From: Lysobacter niastensis
GTDB taxonomy: Bacteria; Pseudomonadota; Gammaproteobacteria; Xanthomonadales; Xanthomonadaceae
NCBI RefSeq assembly: GCF_015453285.1
Contig: NZ_JADLZT010000007.1
Location: forward strand, 62,001 to 126,000
Length of the DNA: 64,000 nt
Direction of reading: 5' to 3'
Shown: positions 11,001-18,804 of the stretch, one piece after another
Layout of the letters: the number at the start of each line of letters is the position of its first letter
Position numbering within the stretch: the first letter of the stretch is position 1
Notes under the pieces: model-generated
Told to the model about the DNA's origin: nothing
What the model saw: the letters and a program-made list of their open reading frames with translations, nothing else
Database searches by the model: none
Translations under genes and position numbers: made by a program

Positions 11001-12915
11001 CCGTGCCGTTGTTGTTGCCCACCGTGTAGGTGCCCGAACCGGTGATGGTGGTGGGGTCGCCGATGGCGCCCGAGTTGTTGCCGGACACGGTGTTGCCCGT
11101 GCCGATGCTGATGGACTGTGCACCCGTGGCCTTGGCGCCCTTGCCGATCGCCACGCCGCTGGCCGCTGCCTGGGCGCTATCGCCTTGCGCGATGCCAAAC
11201 CCTCCCGTGACGGACGCGCCGCGACCAACGGCGATACCGGATGCGCTTGTCCCGCTGACGCTCGACTCGCCGCCGATGGCGATGGCATCGGTCGCCGATG
11301 CGGTGGCGCCGCCGAGGGCATTGGCGCCCAGCGCCGTGGCTCCGGCGCCGGCAGCCGTCGTCGACTTACCGATGGCGACGGCGTTTGCGGCACCCGACTG
11401 GGCGCCGTCACCCGCGGCGATGCCGAGGGACGCCGACGCCGTCAGGTTGGCGCCGCGGCCGATGGCGATACCGGAGGTCGCGCCGCTAATGACCTTCGAT
11501 TGGCCGCCGATGGCGATGGCGTCGGTGGCCGCCGCGCTGGCGCCCGTACCGTTGGAGCCGAGCGCCACGGCGCCCGTGGCGGATGCTGCCGCGCTGGTGC
11601 CCAATGCAATCGTATTGGTATTTGAAGCGCCAGCGCCGTTGCCCAATGAGACCGCGTTCGTCCCGCCTGCGCTCGCCAGCCTGCCGATTGCGGTGGCTGC
11701 GCTGCCGTTCGTGACGGCGCCCTCGCCCACGGCGATGCCGAAGGTCGCCGCCGCCGCATTCACCCTGGCGTTGTGACCGACGGCGATGCCGGAGGTGGCC
11801 GCCGCGTTGACCACGGATTGGCCGCCGATGGCGACGCTATCGGTCGCCCCCGCGTTGGCGCCGGCCGTCGCGTTGGAGCCCATCGCCATGGCACCCGCGC
11901 CGGATGCCGAAGTGTTGGCGCCCAACGCGAGCGCATTGGTGCTGGACGCTGCGGCACTGGTGCCCAACGCGACCGTGCCCGTGCTGGATGCCGCCGCGCT
12001 TACACCTAATGCCACGGCATTCGTGCTGGATGCCGATGCCGACTTGCCGATGCCGATGCCCGAATCGCCGCTGACCGTGGCGCCGTCACCCTGTGCGATG
12101 CCGTACAGCGCGGCCGCGCTCAGATTGGCGCCGCGGCCGATGGCGATGCCCGATGTGGCCGCCGAGTTCACAGACGATTGGCCGCCGATGGCGATGGCGT
12201 TGACTGCCGAGGCGGCGGCACCGGCCCCGGTGGCCGGGCCGGCATCGTAGTTGGAACCCACCGCCACGGCACCGGTAGCGCCAGCCGAGGCCTTGCTGCC
12301 GACGGCAGTCGCACTGATGCCGGACGAGAGGGCCTGGCTGCCCATCGCGATGGAATCGATGCCGGTTGCTTTGGTCGCCACCGTGTCGCCGCCGATTGCG
12401 AGCGAACGGGCTCCCGTACCGGTGGCAGCCACCGTCGCAGTACTGCCGATCCGCATGGAGCTGGCGCCCCCGCCGGGGTTGGTCGTGCCCCCACCCAGCG
12501 CCAGGCTGCCGGTGTTGACAGACAGCCTGCCACCAAGGCTGAGGTTGTTGGCGTCGCCACTGGTGCCGTTGTTATAGAACAGCGCAGTGCTGTTCTGCGT
12601 GTCGCTGCTGTTACATCGGGTATCGCCTGATCCGGTGGAGCCTGTCGTAGTGCTACTGGAGTCGTAGTTGACGTAACCGCACGGGCCGCCGGTCGCGGTG
12701 TTGTTGATGAAGATGGCGGCAGCCATCGCAGGTTGCGGAACTCCTAGTGCTGCGGGCAAGGCCGTCAAAGCCAGCATCAACGTCGCCAGCCGCGGAACTG
12801 CACGACCCATGCCGCCATCCGCCACCACGCCTACGGTGTCACTGCTCGCCAGTTCCGAAGCCACGACCAGCTGGCCCAGTTCCTTGTTCCACACCTTGCT
12901 GTAGATCTTGTTCAT
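2095..12915 (-). CDS. Giant YadA/Hia-type trimeric autotransporter adhesin
   Basis: About 3,606 aa from the ATG at 12915 (AAGGA 6-7 nt upstream); the longer frame to 13050 lacks support. It opens with an extended signal region (ESPR, MNKIYSKVWNKELGQLVVAS) and a hydrophobic segment ending near residue 67. Then come many 14-residue YadA-like head repeats (pattern AxAxGxxAxA with SIAMG/AIGG), necks (DAVNVAQL), and a long stalk of repeated blocks. Further head-neck units follow, a coiled coil near 2930-3060, and a C-terminal beta-barrel anchor of about 75 residues ending in GFSVGAGIQW. It should form a trimeric surface fibre for adhesion or biofilm. An EF-hand-like loop lies near residue 1600. 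No secretion partner is needed (type Vc). Confidence 0.97.
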   Translation of the reverse strand: MNKIYSKVWNKELGQLVVASELASSDTVGVVADGGMGRAVPRLATLMLALTALPAALGVPQPAMAAAIFINNTATGGPCGYVNYDSSSTTTGSTGSGDTRCNSSDTQNSTALFYNNGTSGDANNLSLGGRLSVNTGSLALGGGTTNPGGGASSMRIGSTATVAATGTGARSLAIGGDTVATKATGIDSIAMGSQALSSGISATAVGSKASAGATGAVAVGSNYDAGPATGAGAAASAVNAIAIGGQSSVNSAATSGIAIGRGANLSAAALYGIAQGDGATVSGDSGIGIGKSASASSTNAVALGVSAAASSTGTVALGTSAAASSTNALALGANTSASGAGAMAMGSNATAGANAGATDSVAIGGQSVVNAAATSGIAVGHNARVNAAAATFGIAVGEGAVTNGSAATAIGRLASAGGTNAVSLGNGAGASNTNTIALGTSAAASATGAVALGSNGTGASAAATDAIAIGGQSKVISGATSGIAIGRGANLTASASLGIAAGDGAQSGAANAVAIGKSTTAAGAGATALGANALGGATASATDAIAIGGESSVSGTSASGIAVGRGASVTGGFGIAQGDSAQAAASGVAIGKGAKATGAQSISIGTGNTVSGNNSGAIGDPTTITGSGTYTVGNNNGTVAADESGIFGNNNTMSTAGVTGSRIVGNNSSIAVSDAFVLGNSASVTTAGGVAIGSNSVASTAAGVAGYDPVTQLASTNTSATWKSTLAAVSVGNGTTATRQITGVAAGTAATDAVNVAQLQSVVTGGGGIKYFHANSTGADSSASGTGSIAIGGNLAAGASAAATNSIALGGQSSVNATATSGIAIGRGANVAAAATNSAAMGDGASAGGMLSTAIGSSATTVNTYAVSVGSGAGQFATDGFASVSVGSSAGQSTAGGMNTAIGSQNAGAQMMGDANVSVGQAANFRTQGTGTTGVGAYAGQNSVGSYNTSVGFQSGRTVTGANNVAIGLNAGNGITASDTISIGTSAAASKANALAIGNGATATGTQSISIGTGNTVSGNNSGAIGDPTIITGGGTYTIGNNNGTVAADESGIFGNNNNLSTAGVTGSRIVGNNSSITASNGFALGNNASVTATGGVAIGSDSEASTAAGIPGYDPATRTSSINFGDASWTSTHGAVSVGGTNATRQITGVAAGSQITDAVNVGQLQSLASTGWKISDNSNTTTVMLGDTVAFQNTDGNLQIVNNPPQGMFFELSDDINVTSVTAGNSKLDTSGLVITGGPSVTTAGIDAANTVIANVTAGTAATDAVNVAQLEASSTHYYNVNDGGMAGGNYANDGATGIYSVAAGVDAEASSFASIAQGYATSATADSAIAQGSYAKASGLNAVAIGDHANATADDGVALGSQSVASTAAGVAGYDPLTGAASTDASPAWLSTAGAVSVGRADVGITRQITSVAAGTQDTDAVNLAQLKAVSTTAGAGWNVTDGTTAANIGPNGTVTFDGDANITVEQAGTDDAGQVNVTLNRDLDVDSITAGNSSLDNNGLTVSNGTTTTATTATGVTITDGAATTTLGATGLSTGTVLVSGSNNTINGLSNTTFDPAAITSGQAATEDQLAVVANTANGASDRAVKYNWTDANADGLVDPGEVDYTQATLAGAGGTKLTNVAAAAVNATSADAVNGSQLFGVSQSVATNLGGGSVVNPDGTISAPSYVVGGATYTDIGSALAGAGSGWDISAQGANATNVAPGETVDLGNTDGNIVVGKTATADDVTFDLADDIAVNSVTAGNTILSTSGLTVTDGTTTTAISATGLTTGNVVISGVSNTITGLSNTAFDPAAITSGQAATEDQLKSVSDTLSSTGWTVSDGTTSNTVALGDTVTMTNTDGNVEVTNDGTSGLTFDLADDIDVASVTAGASKLDNTGLVITGGPSVTTAGIDANGLQITKLASAGDITDPLNANNAVNAGDLNSAVGSATSAGLDFAGNDATAGVVHRDLGEALMIAGSATTAGTYSGNNLKTVTDPTTGAINLQMADAPQFGSVVVNSGNAGTINGLSNTTFDPAAITSGQAATEDQLKSVSDTLSSTGWTVSDGINSNTVALGDTVTMTSNDDNVVVTNDGTSNLTFDLANDVAIVNSVTVGQSVLGLTGLTVDDGTTTTATTATGVTISDGSATTSLGLTGLSTGAIVVSGATNTINGLSNTTFDPAAITSGQAATEDQLKSISDTLSSTGWTVSDGTTSNTVALGSTVTLTSGDGDVVVTNDGASDLKFELADDIEVASVTAGNSKLDTTGLTITGGPSMTTAGIDAGGLQITNLASAGDITDPLNANNAVNAGDLKNAVTSATSTGLDFAGNDVTAGVVHRDLGQALTIAGGASTGGTYSGNNLKTVTDPVTGAINLQMADAPQFGSVVVNTGNAGTITGLSNTTFDPAAITSGQAATEDQLKSVSDTLSSTGWTVSDGTTSNTVALGGTVALTSTDGDIEVTNDGNSNLTFNLADDVEVASVTAGNSKLDTSGLTVDDGADSAVYGSTGMTIANGPSVTTAGINAGNLVITNVAAGAVNATSTDAVNGSQLFAVAGDTSTTYITNNGKGTRYARTNDTGLTEDDAHATVGGATAVGYNATASHDQSVAIGRDSLADGSTLGAAAYNPGTGTLAGTAPVGEVSIGNAGAERRITNVAAGANAADAVNVSQLQAVSDTLSSTGWVISDGTTSNTVALGSTVTLTNGDGDVEVTNDGASGLTFELADDIEVASVTAGNSVLDTNGLAIDDGAGSVSSYTASGTSVTNGTMTATTSAAGMSITDGSAITSLGLTGLSTGTIVVSGTSNTINGLSNTTFDPTNFASGQAATEDQLGWVVNSGHGIKYFHTNSATGGDSKAGGDNSLAIGPDAETGAAATDAIAIGNGAKAVGASSISIGTGNVVSGNNSGAIGDPSYINADDAYAIGNNNTINAQKAFVLGNNVSVAAGLDGAVVLGDGSNVSAATPTTSGVVGGTTYTYAGGAPMAGGVVSVGAAGAERQIQNVAAGRVDANSTDAVNGSQLFATNQKVDQNTTDITNIVSNGTGIKYFHANSIGGDSSANGSDSVAIGPSAVTGATATNAIAIGNGAVANDAGSVALGAGSATAPVVATTDGTVGGTAYTYAGGAPVGTVSVGTAGAERTLTNVAAGRVSATSTDAVNGSQLFATNQKVDQNTADITTINTTLTNITNGSGIKYFHTNSMGADGTAAGADSVAIGPSAAANNANSMAMGNGATANHDNSVALGAGSATTVGAQTGYNAAYVGSSNSTGEMNVGGRQITGVAAGSAATDAVNVSQLNAGVNQAISTAKSYTDTQISIVNTSITSLDNRVTSVEGDVANLSSSVTNLDNRVTTVEGDLAELQNGTVGMFQVSQGSTGSPTPTGANSIAGGAGANASAANATALGNQSTASAAGSTALGTGATASGSNSVAIGAGSVASASNTVSVGAVGSERTVSNVAAGVNDTDAVNVAQLKGYSGGAQYDKNPDGTVNYYSLTLKGGAAGGTTIHNVAAGTASTDAVNVGQLQAGLSSTLSQATRYTDGRVQQLQNDMWTMDRGYRGATASAMAMAGLPQVYVPGKSMFSVGMGGYQGEYGMAVGLSGITDNGQWVYKGQLSGNTTRDWGFSVGAGIQW
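4480..8290 (-). repeat. Internal stalk repeats of the trimeric autotransporter
   Basis: Within the adhesin gene six copies of a block carrying GLSNTTFDPAAITSGQAATE (variants) occur, coded around 4490-4570, 5715-5790, 6390-6470, 6820-6900, 7490-7570 and 8195-8280. Most are followed by a further stretch starting TLSSTGW(T/V). Some copies are almost identical at DNA level, so the tract can recombine and is a risk for misassembly. Confidence 0.85.
8098..8133 (-). other. EF-hand-like calcium-binding loop inside the adhesin
   Basis: Twelve codons give DANADGLVDPGE, matching the DxNxDGxxDxxE pattern of EF-hand/dockerin loops, at about residues 1595-1606 between a stalk repeat and the next neck. Loops like this are known in some trimeric autotransporters. 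Calcium binding is inferred from the motif only. Confidence 0.6.
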
Positions 12916-13262
12916 GGCTGTCCTTATGAAATCCGGCGAAGCAGTGAAAGCGACGAGGGACTCAACGAGAGCCGCGCGCCGCAAGTGAACCCAAAGTAGA
13001 AGGTGGGCTTTTGGTGGTGTTTCGTTGCTTGGCGCCATGACAGGACACACCTGACATCGATGTGATCTCGCATCGCGAAGGAATCACGCGTTCAAGCGAT
13101 TCGCCCTGCAGATGAATGCGGCAACCGTGCCGCGCGTAACACATCGCGTCCTGTATCGGACTCGCAATGCGAAAGGGAAAGGGTCGAAACCGACTTCAGG
13201 GCGGGCATATGCCCGATGGCGGCGTTCGATGACGGATCGATTCCCTGCGCAAGGACGTGGCG
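12916..13262. promoter_or_regulatory. Divergent intergenic region between adhesin and kinase genes
   Basis: 347 bases separate the start of the adhesin gene (leftward) and the first kinase gene (rightward). It must hold the promoters and leader of both. No clear sigma-70 boxes or operator palindromes could be fixed by eye. The only short ORF here (minus strand) looks spurious. Confidence 0.4.
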
Positions 13263-15236
13263 ATGTCAGACTTCAAGGCGCGCGCTATGAAACTGTTCGA
13301 CGACTTCGTCGACATGCCGAAATCCAGGCAACTGCGATCGCTGGCGCGACTGAGACGAGACGACGCCGACCTTCACGACGCGCTAGACGCGTTGCTGAAG
13401 GCCGACGCGCAAGAGCATCCTCTGGACTCGCTTCCATTCGAGCGGATGCTCGGTGCAACCGACGGCCGCGGAGGACAGGACACGCAGGCCAGGGTGGGAA
13501 CCGTGCTGGGTCCTTGGCGTCTGGAGCGCGTGATCGGCAACGGCAGAACCGGCACGGTGTACGAGGCGTACCGCGCCGACGGCCACTACGAGCAGCGTGT
13601 CGCACTCAAGTGCGTCCGCACGGAACTGTTGTCGTCGACGATGATCCAGTCGCTCCTCAATGAGCGAAAACACCTAGCTCAGCTTCACCATCCACACATC
13701 GCGCCCCTCCTGGACGGCGGAACGGAACCCAACGGACACCCATGGTTCGCGATGCGCTATGTGGATGGCGAAAGCATCGACTGCTGGTGCAAGCGGCGCC
13801 GGGCGTCGGTTCGCTTGCGCGTGGAGCTGCTGATCCAGACCTGCGATGCACTGGCGCATGCCCACAGCCGTTGCGTGTTGCATCAGGACATCAAGTCGTC
13901 GAACGTTCTGGTCACCGAGGATGGCCGAGTTCACCTCGTCAGTTTTGGCTTGTCGGCAGATTTGTCGATCGAGTCCGAGCCAGCGCAGCACGCCATTACC
14001 AACGGTCATGCGGCTCCTGGCGCTGCCCGAGGCAAGGCTTCGGACGCGACAAGCGACATGCACGCACTTGGCGTCCTGATGTACCGCCTGCTGTGCGCGA
14101 GCTGGCCCGTCCCGCCTCGACCCACGGGGGCATGCTTGCCATGGCTGCTGGAATCGCCACAACGGATGGACACCCTGCTTTGCGCTGCGCCGAGGTGGGT
14201 CGCCTGGCAGCGCGGGCACGCGGATGTCGCCGCGTTGGCGACAGAGCTGGCCGGCGACTTGAGCAGCATCGCGTACCAATGCATACACCCCGAGGCGGCA
14301 CTGCGCTACCACAGCATGGGCGAGCTTCGTGACGACCTCCAGCGCTGGCTCGACCACCGCCCCGTCAAGGCGCACAGCGCAGGCATTGGCTATCGGCTCC
14401 GCAAGCTGCTGCGACGCAACCGGCTGACGCTGTCGTTTGGCGCCACGACTGCGGCATGGGCCTGCGTCGCTACCGTGGCGCTGATCTGGCACGGGCGCCA
14501 GCCGAGGGACAACGTGGAGGTTTCGCGAGCGGCCAGCTTGCTGTCGTACGGAATACAAGGCTCGGCCCCCGCGCCTTCGAAACACGTGAACGAACGGCTC
14601 GCCGGTCGCCAAAGCCCCCCGGCGAAAAACCATCCGGAAACGGTGCGTGCGTGGCTGACCCGTGGCGAGGCGCAGCTTCGCACTGGCCAGCTACGCATGG
14701 CCGCCCGGTCGCTCGAACAATGCCGCCGGGTCGTGCTCGAACGCCTGGGCAGCCAGCATGTCGAATACGCGCGATGGCTGCTGCTGCAATCGCGCCTGGA
14801 GGCAGTAACCGGAGCGGAGGACCGCGCCGTCGCCGATGCCCGGCAGGCATTGGCGATATTCCTGCAGAACAACGAACCGGCCCATGCGGCGAAGGCAGAG
14901 CTGGCCGAGCGCCTGATGGACCTTCATCGCACGCCGGATGCGGACACCATTACGGAAGCCATCGTCCTGTGGAGGGATGCCATCGACATCTCCGGCCCGT
15001 GGCACTTGCCCAGACCCGAATACAAGCTCGGACTGGCCCAGGCGCTGTGGCGGCGCAACGCAGGGCGCGGCGACGATCGTACGGAGGCCGTCGCTGCCAT
15101 CGACGACGCGGTGGCCGATTACCTCGCGTTCCATGGCCTGGACCACTTGCAGACGCAAATGGCGCTGCAATGGCAGATGCTCATCCACGACGCAGTGACG
15201 CCCACCGGGGAAAGACTGCTGGTGGCGCTGGCTTGA
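13263..15236 (+). CDS. Ser/Thr kinase-like membrane protein, probable pseudokinase
   Basis: 657 aa from the ATG at 13263 (AAGGA 7 nt upstream; a GTG at 13257 is too close to it). A PASTA-less, TPR-type bacterial kinase layout: N-terminal helix region, kinase-like domain about 80-340, membrane segment about 390-415, then TPR-like helices. The glycine loop (GNGRTGTV), the VALK lysine (about 116) and the HQDIKSSN catalytic loop are present. However, the metal-binding DFG is SFG (about 227) and the APE motif is absent from the activation segment. It is therefore predicted to have little or no phosphotransfer activity. It precedes a paralogue with an intact DFG, suggesting a regulator/partner role. 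Confidence 0.85.
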   Translation: MSDFKARAMKLFDDFVDMPKSRQLRSLARLRRDDADLHDALDALLKADAQEHPLDSLPFERMLGATDGRGGQDTQARVGTVLGPWRLERVIGNGRTGTVYEAYRADGHYEQRVALKCVRTELLSSTMIQSLLNERKHLAQLHHPHIAPLLDGGTEPNGHPWFAMRYVDGESIDCWCKRRRASVRLRVELLIQTCDALAHAHSRCVLHQDIKSSNVLVTEDGRVHLVSFGLSADLSIESEPAQHAITNGHAAPGAARGKASDATSDMHALGVLMYRLLCASWPVPPRPTGACLPWLLESPQRMDTLLCAAPRWVAWQRGHADVAALATELAGDLSSIAYQCIHPEAALRYHSMGELRDDLQRWLDHRPVKAHSAGIGYRLRKLLRRNRLTLSFGATTAAWACVATVALIWHGRQPRDNVEVSRAASLLSYGIQGSAPAPSKHVNERLAGRQSPPAKNHPETVRAWLTRGEAQLRTGQLRMAARSLEQCRRVVLERLGSQHVEYARWLLLQSRLEAVTGAEDRAVADARQALAIFLQNNEPAHAAKAELAERLMDLHRTPDADTITEAIVLWRDAIDISGPWHLPRPEYKLGLAQALWRRNAGRGDDRTEAVAAIDDAVADYLAFHGLDHLQTQMALQWQMLIHDAVTPTGERLLVALA

Positions 15237-15338
15237 ATTTCACCTTCGCGAGGCGTACATCGAGCGTCAGGAACACCTGCCAAGGGAAGGCGCTTTCCCT
15301 TCGCTCGCGTGCCGATGAAGCGCGCCGCGCGGACTGCC

Positions 15339-18284
15339 ATGTCAGATCCTAAGCTGCGGGCGCTGGCCCTGTTCGATCGCTACGTCGGGCTTTCGCGATC
15401 CCGGCAACGCCAGGCGCTGGAAAAGCTGCGCGAATCCGATCTTGCGACCTATCACGCGCTGGCATCACTGCTGGATGCCGATCGCATGCAGCAGGGGCTG
15501 CTGGACACGACCGCTGCCGCGCTGCTGAAGCCACCCCGCGAATCCGCCGACGCCCGCGTCGGGCATCGGCTGGGTGCGTGGGTGATCGCGCGCCTGATCA
15601 GCAGCGGCGGCATGGGCACGGTGTACGAAGCACATCGCGCCGATGGTCAGTACCAGCAGCGCGTGGCACTGAAGTGCATCAGACGCGAGTTGGACTCGCC
15701 CACGCTCGCGGCGGCATTCGTCAGGGAGCGCAGTGCGCTGGCCCAATTGGAGCATCCGAACATCGCAAGCCTGCTGGACGGAGGCGTGGAAGCCGATGGC
15801 CGCCCCTGGTTCGCGATGCGCTATGTGGAAGGCGTCAGCATCGATCAGTTCTGCGACGATGCCGCGCTCGACATCCACGCACGCATCGCGTTGCTGCTGC
15901 AGGCCTGCAACGCGCTGGCTTACGCGCACCGCAACGGTGTGCTGCACCACGACATCAAACCTTCCAACCTGCTGGTTACTCCTGAAGGCCAGGTGCAGTT
16001 GCTGGACTTCGGGCTGTGCAGCGCCATGTCCGCTTCCGCACCGGAGCCTGCACCCGAAGCCGGATCCGGCGGGGCCTTGCTGGCGGCCTCCCCCGGCTAT
16101 ACGGCACCGGAACGCCTGACAGGCAAACTGGCTTCCGTCTCCGGCGATGTGTATTCGCTCGGCGTGGTGATGTACCAGTCGCTGTGCGGCGACTGGCCAT
16201 TGCCATCGACGTTCCCCTCGGCGGCACCCGCGCAGCCTCGCCCCATGGATGAACTCGCCGCGCACGCGACGGTGCGTACCGCGCAAACGCGCGGCCTCCG
16301 CAATGCCCGTGCCCTTGCACGATCGCTTGCCGGCGACCTGACCGCCATCGCCCTGCGCTGCGTCGACAACGATCCACGGCAACGCTATCCCGACATGCAG
16401 GCGTTCGGGGATGATCTTCGCCGCTGGCAGCGAGGCTATCCCGTGTCGGCGCGGCGCGGCGGTCGCGTCTATCGGCTTGCGCGTTTCCTGTCGCGAAACC
16501 GGCTTCCCAGCGCACTGGCCGGTGGCGTCGTGCTGGTGCTGGTGTCGAGCCTGGCGTTCATCGGCTGGCAATGGCGGCAGGCCGCGCGCGAAGCCGAGGC
16601 GACGCGCACGGTCGGCCGGATGTTCGAATCAACCTTGGGCGCGGCCACCCTGTCAGGCCTCAGCGAGGCTCCCATTTCCAGCCAGGTGCTGCTGCAGAAA
16701 ACCGAGCGCCAGCTTCGCGAGCAACGGGCACTCGAAGACCACCCAGTGCTACTGGCACGCAGCCTGGCCACGCTCGCCCGAAGTCATGCCATGAGCGGCG
16801 ACTACCCACAGGCCATGCGACTTGCGCGGGAAGCCAGCGCACTGGCAGGCGACGATCCGGTGCTGCGCGCCGAGACCGAAGCCACCCTGGCGTCGTTGCT
16901 CAATCTGCAAACCTCCTATCGCGAGGCCTTTCGGATCGCATCGGCTGGGCTGACTGCTTTGCAACGGGCTCGTGGCGCCACAGCGGATGAGGCCGGGCTG
17001 GCCCGGATCCATCTGCAAGCGGAGCAGGCACGCGCGCAATGGGGCCTTTCGAACTACGGCGACGCGATGGTCCTGCTGGACACGGCGATGGCTGCCGCCA
17101 AGCGGCGCGGTCCGGAATCGTCGGAATCGCTTGCCGAACTGCTCATCCTGCGCGGGCAATGGCGTGTCCTCCCTTGGACGCCGGAGTACCGCCTTGAACC
17201 GGCGATCAACGACCTGCAGGAGGCGATCTCCCTCACCGAAACCAGCAACCCGTTGCTGGCCGATTCCGCACGCCTGCCGTTGGTGCGTGCGTTCAATGAG
17301 ATGGACCGGATCGAGGAAGGCCGGAGCCACGCGGTGCTGCTGGTGGAGAACCGGCGACACCGCCTGGGCGATCACCATCCGGAAACGGGAAAAGCCTGGG
17401 TGGCCCTGGCCGAGAACCAGTGGTGGCTCGGTCAGTTCGCCGATGCGGAGAAATCGCTGCGTCGTGGCGAAGCGATCCTCGAGAGCGTTTTCCCGCCACT
17501 CCATCCGGAACGGATCGAGGTACTGAAGATCCGAGGCCGGATGGACATGACCGTGCGCTGGGTAGGCGCGACCCGGCACGACGCATCGACCGTCATTTCA
17601 CTGGATGCGGTGCGCAAGATGGTGGCTGCATTCGACAAGAGCGAGGGCCCCGAATCCAACCTGGCGATCAACGGACGATATTGGGTCGCCTTGTTGCTGA
17701 CCTATCCGCTTCCACGTGAGCAGCGTTGGCAAGTGGCGCATGACCAGCTCGAGGAAGCGCGGGCGCTTTACGAGCTGAACCTCGGCATCATGCGGCGCAA
17801 GCAGGCTCCCGCGATGCTGCAGAAGGTGCACTACGCGCGAGCACTGGCCAGGATGACGCAGCTGACCGGCTATGCAGATGACATTCGCCTCGCCCAGCAG
17901 GTGCTCAAGGAGGCGATCCCCGAGACGATCCGCTACCTGGGACCGGAACATCGCCTGCTGATCCATGCCCGCCAGACCCAGGCAATGCTGCTGTATCAGT
18001 CAGGCCAGTTCGATGAAGCCGACCGCCTGCTGGACGGTGTGATCCGTGACGCCAGGGCCGCCGTCCCACGCCCGACCGCCAATGGCGTGCTGATCGAAGC
18101 GCAGGAGTTGCGGGGGCTCGTCGCCGCGCGTCGCAACCAGCACGAACTCGCGCGTGAATACTGGCAGCAGGCATTGCGCGACGCCGACCAGATGGGCCTG
18201 ACCGGCCATCCCGTCGTCCTGGCGCTCGCGACAACGCTGTCGCAGTACGACCGCACCCAGCGGGTTCCCGACATCCGCTTCTGA
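15339..18284 (+). CDS. Ser/Thr protein kinase with C-terminal TPR region
   Basis: 981 aa from the ATG at 15339, aligned with the start of its paralogue (MSDxKxRA); upstream GTG/ATG choices at 15309/15315 have no ribosome binding site. The kinase domain spans about 80-360: glycine loop SSGGMGTV (first Gly replaced by Ser), VALK lysine about 112, HHDIKPSN with Asp about 205, DFG about 223 and TAPE. These residues predict an active enzyme. A transmembrane helix follows at about 395-415, then a long helical TPR-like region that probably senses or binds partners. It lies 102 nt after the pseudokinase gene on the same strand, so the two may be co-transcribed. Confidence 0.92.
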   Translation: MSDPKLRALALFDRYVGLSRSRQRQALEKLRESDLATYHALASLLDADRMQQGLLDTTAAALLKPPRESADARVGHRLGAWVIARLISSGGMGTVYEAHRADGQYQQRVALKCIRRELDSPTLAAAFVRERSALAQLEHPNIASLLDGGVEADGRPWFAMRYVEGVSIDQFCDDAALDIHARIALLLQACNALAYAHRNGVLHHDIKPSNLLVTPEGQVQLLDFGLCSAMSASAPEPAPEAGSGGALLAASPGYTAPERLTGKLASVSGDVYSLGVVMYQSLCGDWPLPSTFPSAAPAQPRPMDELAAHATVRTAQTRGLRNARALARSLAGDLTAIALRCVDNDPRQRYPDMQAFGDDLRRWQRGYPVSARRGGRVYRLARFLSRNRLPSALAGGVVLVLVSSLAFIGWQWRQAAREAEATRTVGRMFESTLGAATLSGLSEAPISSQVLLQKTERQLREQRALEDHPVLLARSLATLARSHAMSGDYPQAMRLAREASALAGDDPVLRAETEATLASLLNLQTSYREAFRIASAGLTALQRARGATADEAGLARIHLQAEQARAQWGLSNYGDAMVLLDTAMAAAKRRGPESSESLAELLILRGQWRVLPWTPEYRLEPAINDLQEAISLTETSNPLLADSARLPLVRAFNEMDRIEEGRSHAVLLVENRRHRLGDHHPETGKAWVALAENQWWLGQFADAEKSLRRGEAILESVFPPLHPERIEVLKIRGRMDMTVRWVGATRHDASTVISLDAVRKMVAAFDKSEGPESNLAINGRYWVALLLTYPLPREQRWQVAHDQLEEARALYELNLGIMRRKQAPAMLQKVHYARALARMTQLTGYADDIRLAQQVLKEAIPETIRYLGPEHRLLIHARQTQAMLLYQSGQFDEADRLLDGVIRDARAAVPRPTANGVLIEAQELRGLVAARRNQHELAREYWQQALRDADQMGLTGHPVVLALATTLSQYDRTQRVPDIRF

Positions 18285-18315
18285 CGTTCGCCATACGGAC
18301 AGCGGGAATGCAGGC

Positions 18316-18804
18316 TTAGGCCTCGGGTTCCCAGACCATGTAGACGTCGGCACGTGCGTAATGCGAGCCGGGGCGCGGCGCCGGATGGTGGCGGAATCCA
18401 ACGCTCTCATACAGGGCCAGCGCCGGCCCGAGCTTGCTGCTCGATTCCAGGAACAACTCCCGGCCGTTACGCGCACGGAACGCCTGCAGCGCGCCCAGCA
18501 TCAGCAATCGCCCGATGCCGGCGCCACGCACCGCGGGGTCGACCGCCATCTTGGTCAGTTCGAACACGCCATCGCCTTCGTGCTTGAGCGCGACGGTGCC
18601 GACGGCGCGGCCCTGCCCGTCGATGGCGAACAGCACGTGACCGCCCCCCGAAAGGATGTGGGACTCCGGGTCGCCCAGCACCTCGCGGTCGATGGGCTCG
18701 ACGATGAACCACCGTTCCAGCCACTCCAGGTTCAGGCGAGCGAAGTCTCCGCGCCATTGCGGCGCGTAATCGACGATGCGGGTGTCGGCGTGCGGTTGGT
18801 CCAT
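18316..18804 (-). CDS. GNAT family N-acetyltransferase
   Basis: 162 aa using the Met at 18804 (MDQPHADTRI); the frame extends to 18843 but lacks support. Acetyl-CoA-binding motif A is visible (MAVDPAVRGAGIGRLLM), followed by the LALYESVGF segment typical of motif B. The protein should transfer an acetyl group from acetyl-CoA to an amine; the substrate cannot be told. It converges on the kinase gene with only 31 nt between stop codons. Confidence 0.9.
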   Translation of the reverse strand: MDQPHADTRIVDYAPQWRGDFARLNLEWLERWFIVEPIDREVLGDPESHILSGGGHVLFAIDGQGRAVGTVALKHEGDGVFELTKMAVDPAVRGAGIGRLLMLGALQAFRARNGRELFLESSSKLGPALALYESVGFRHHPAPRPGSHYARADVYMVWEPEA

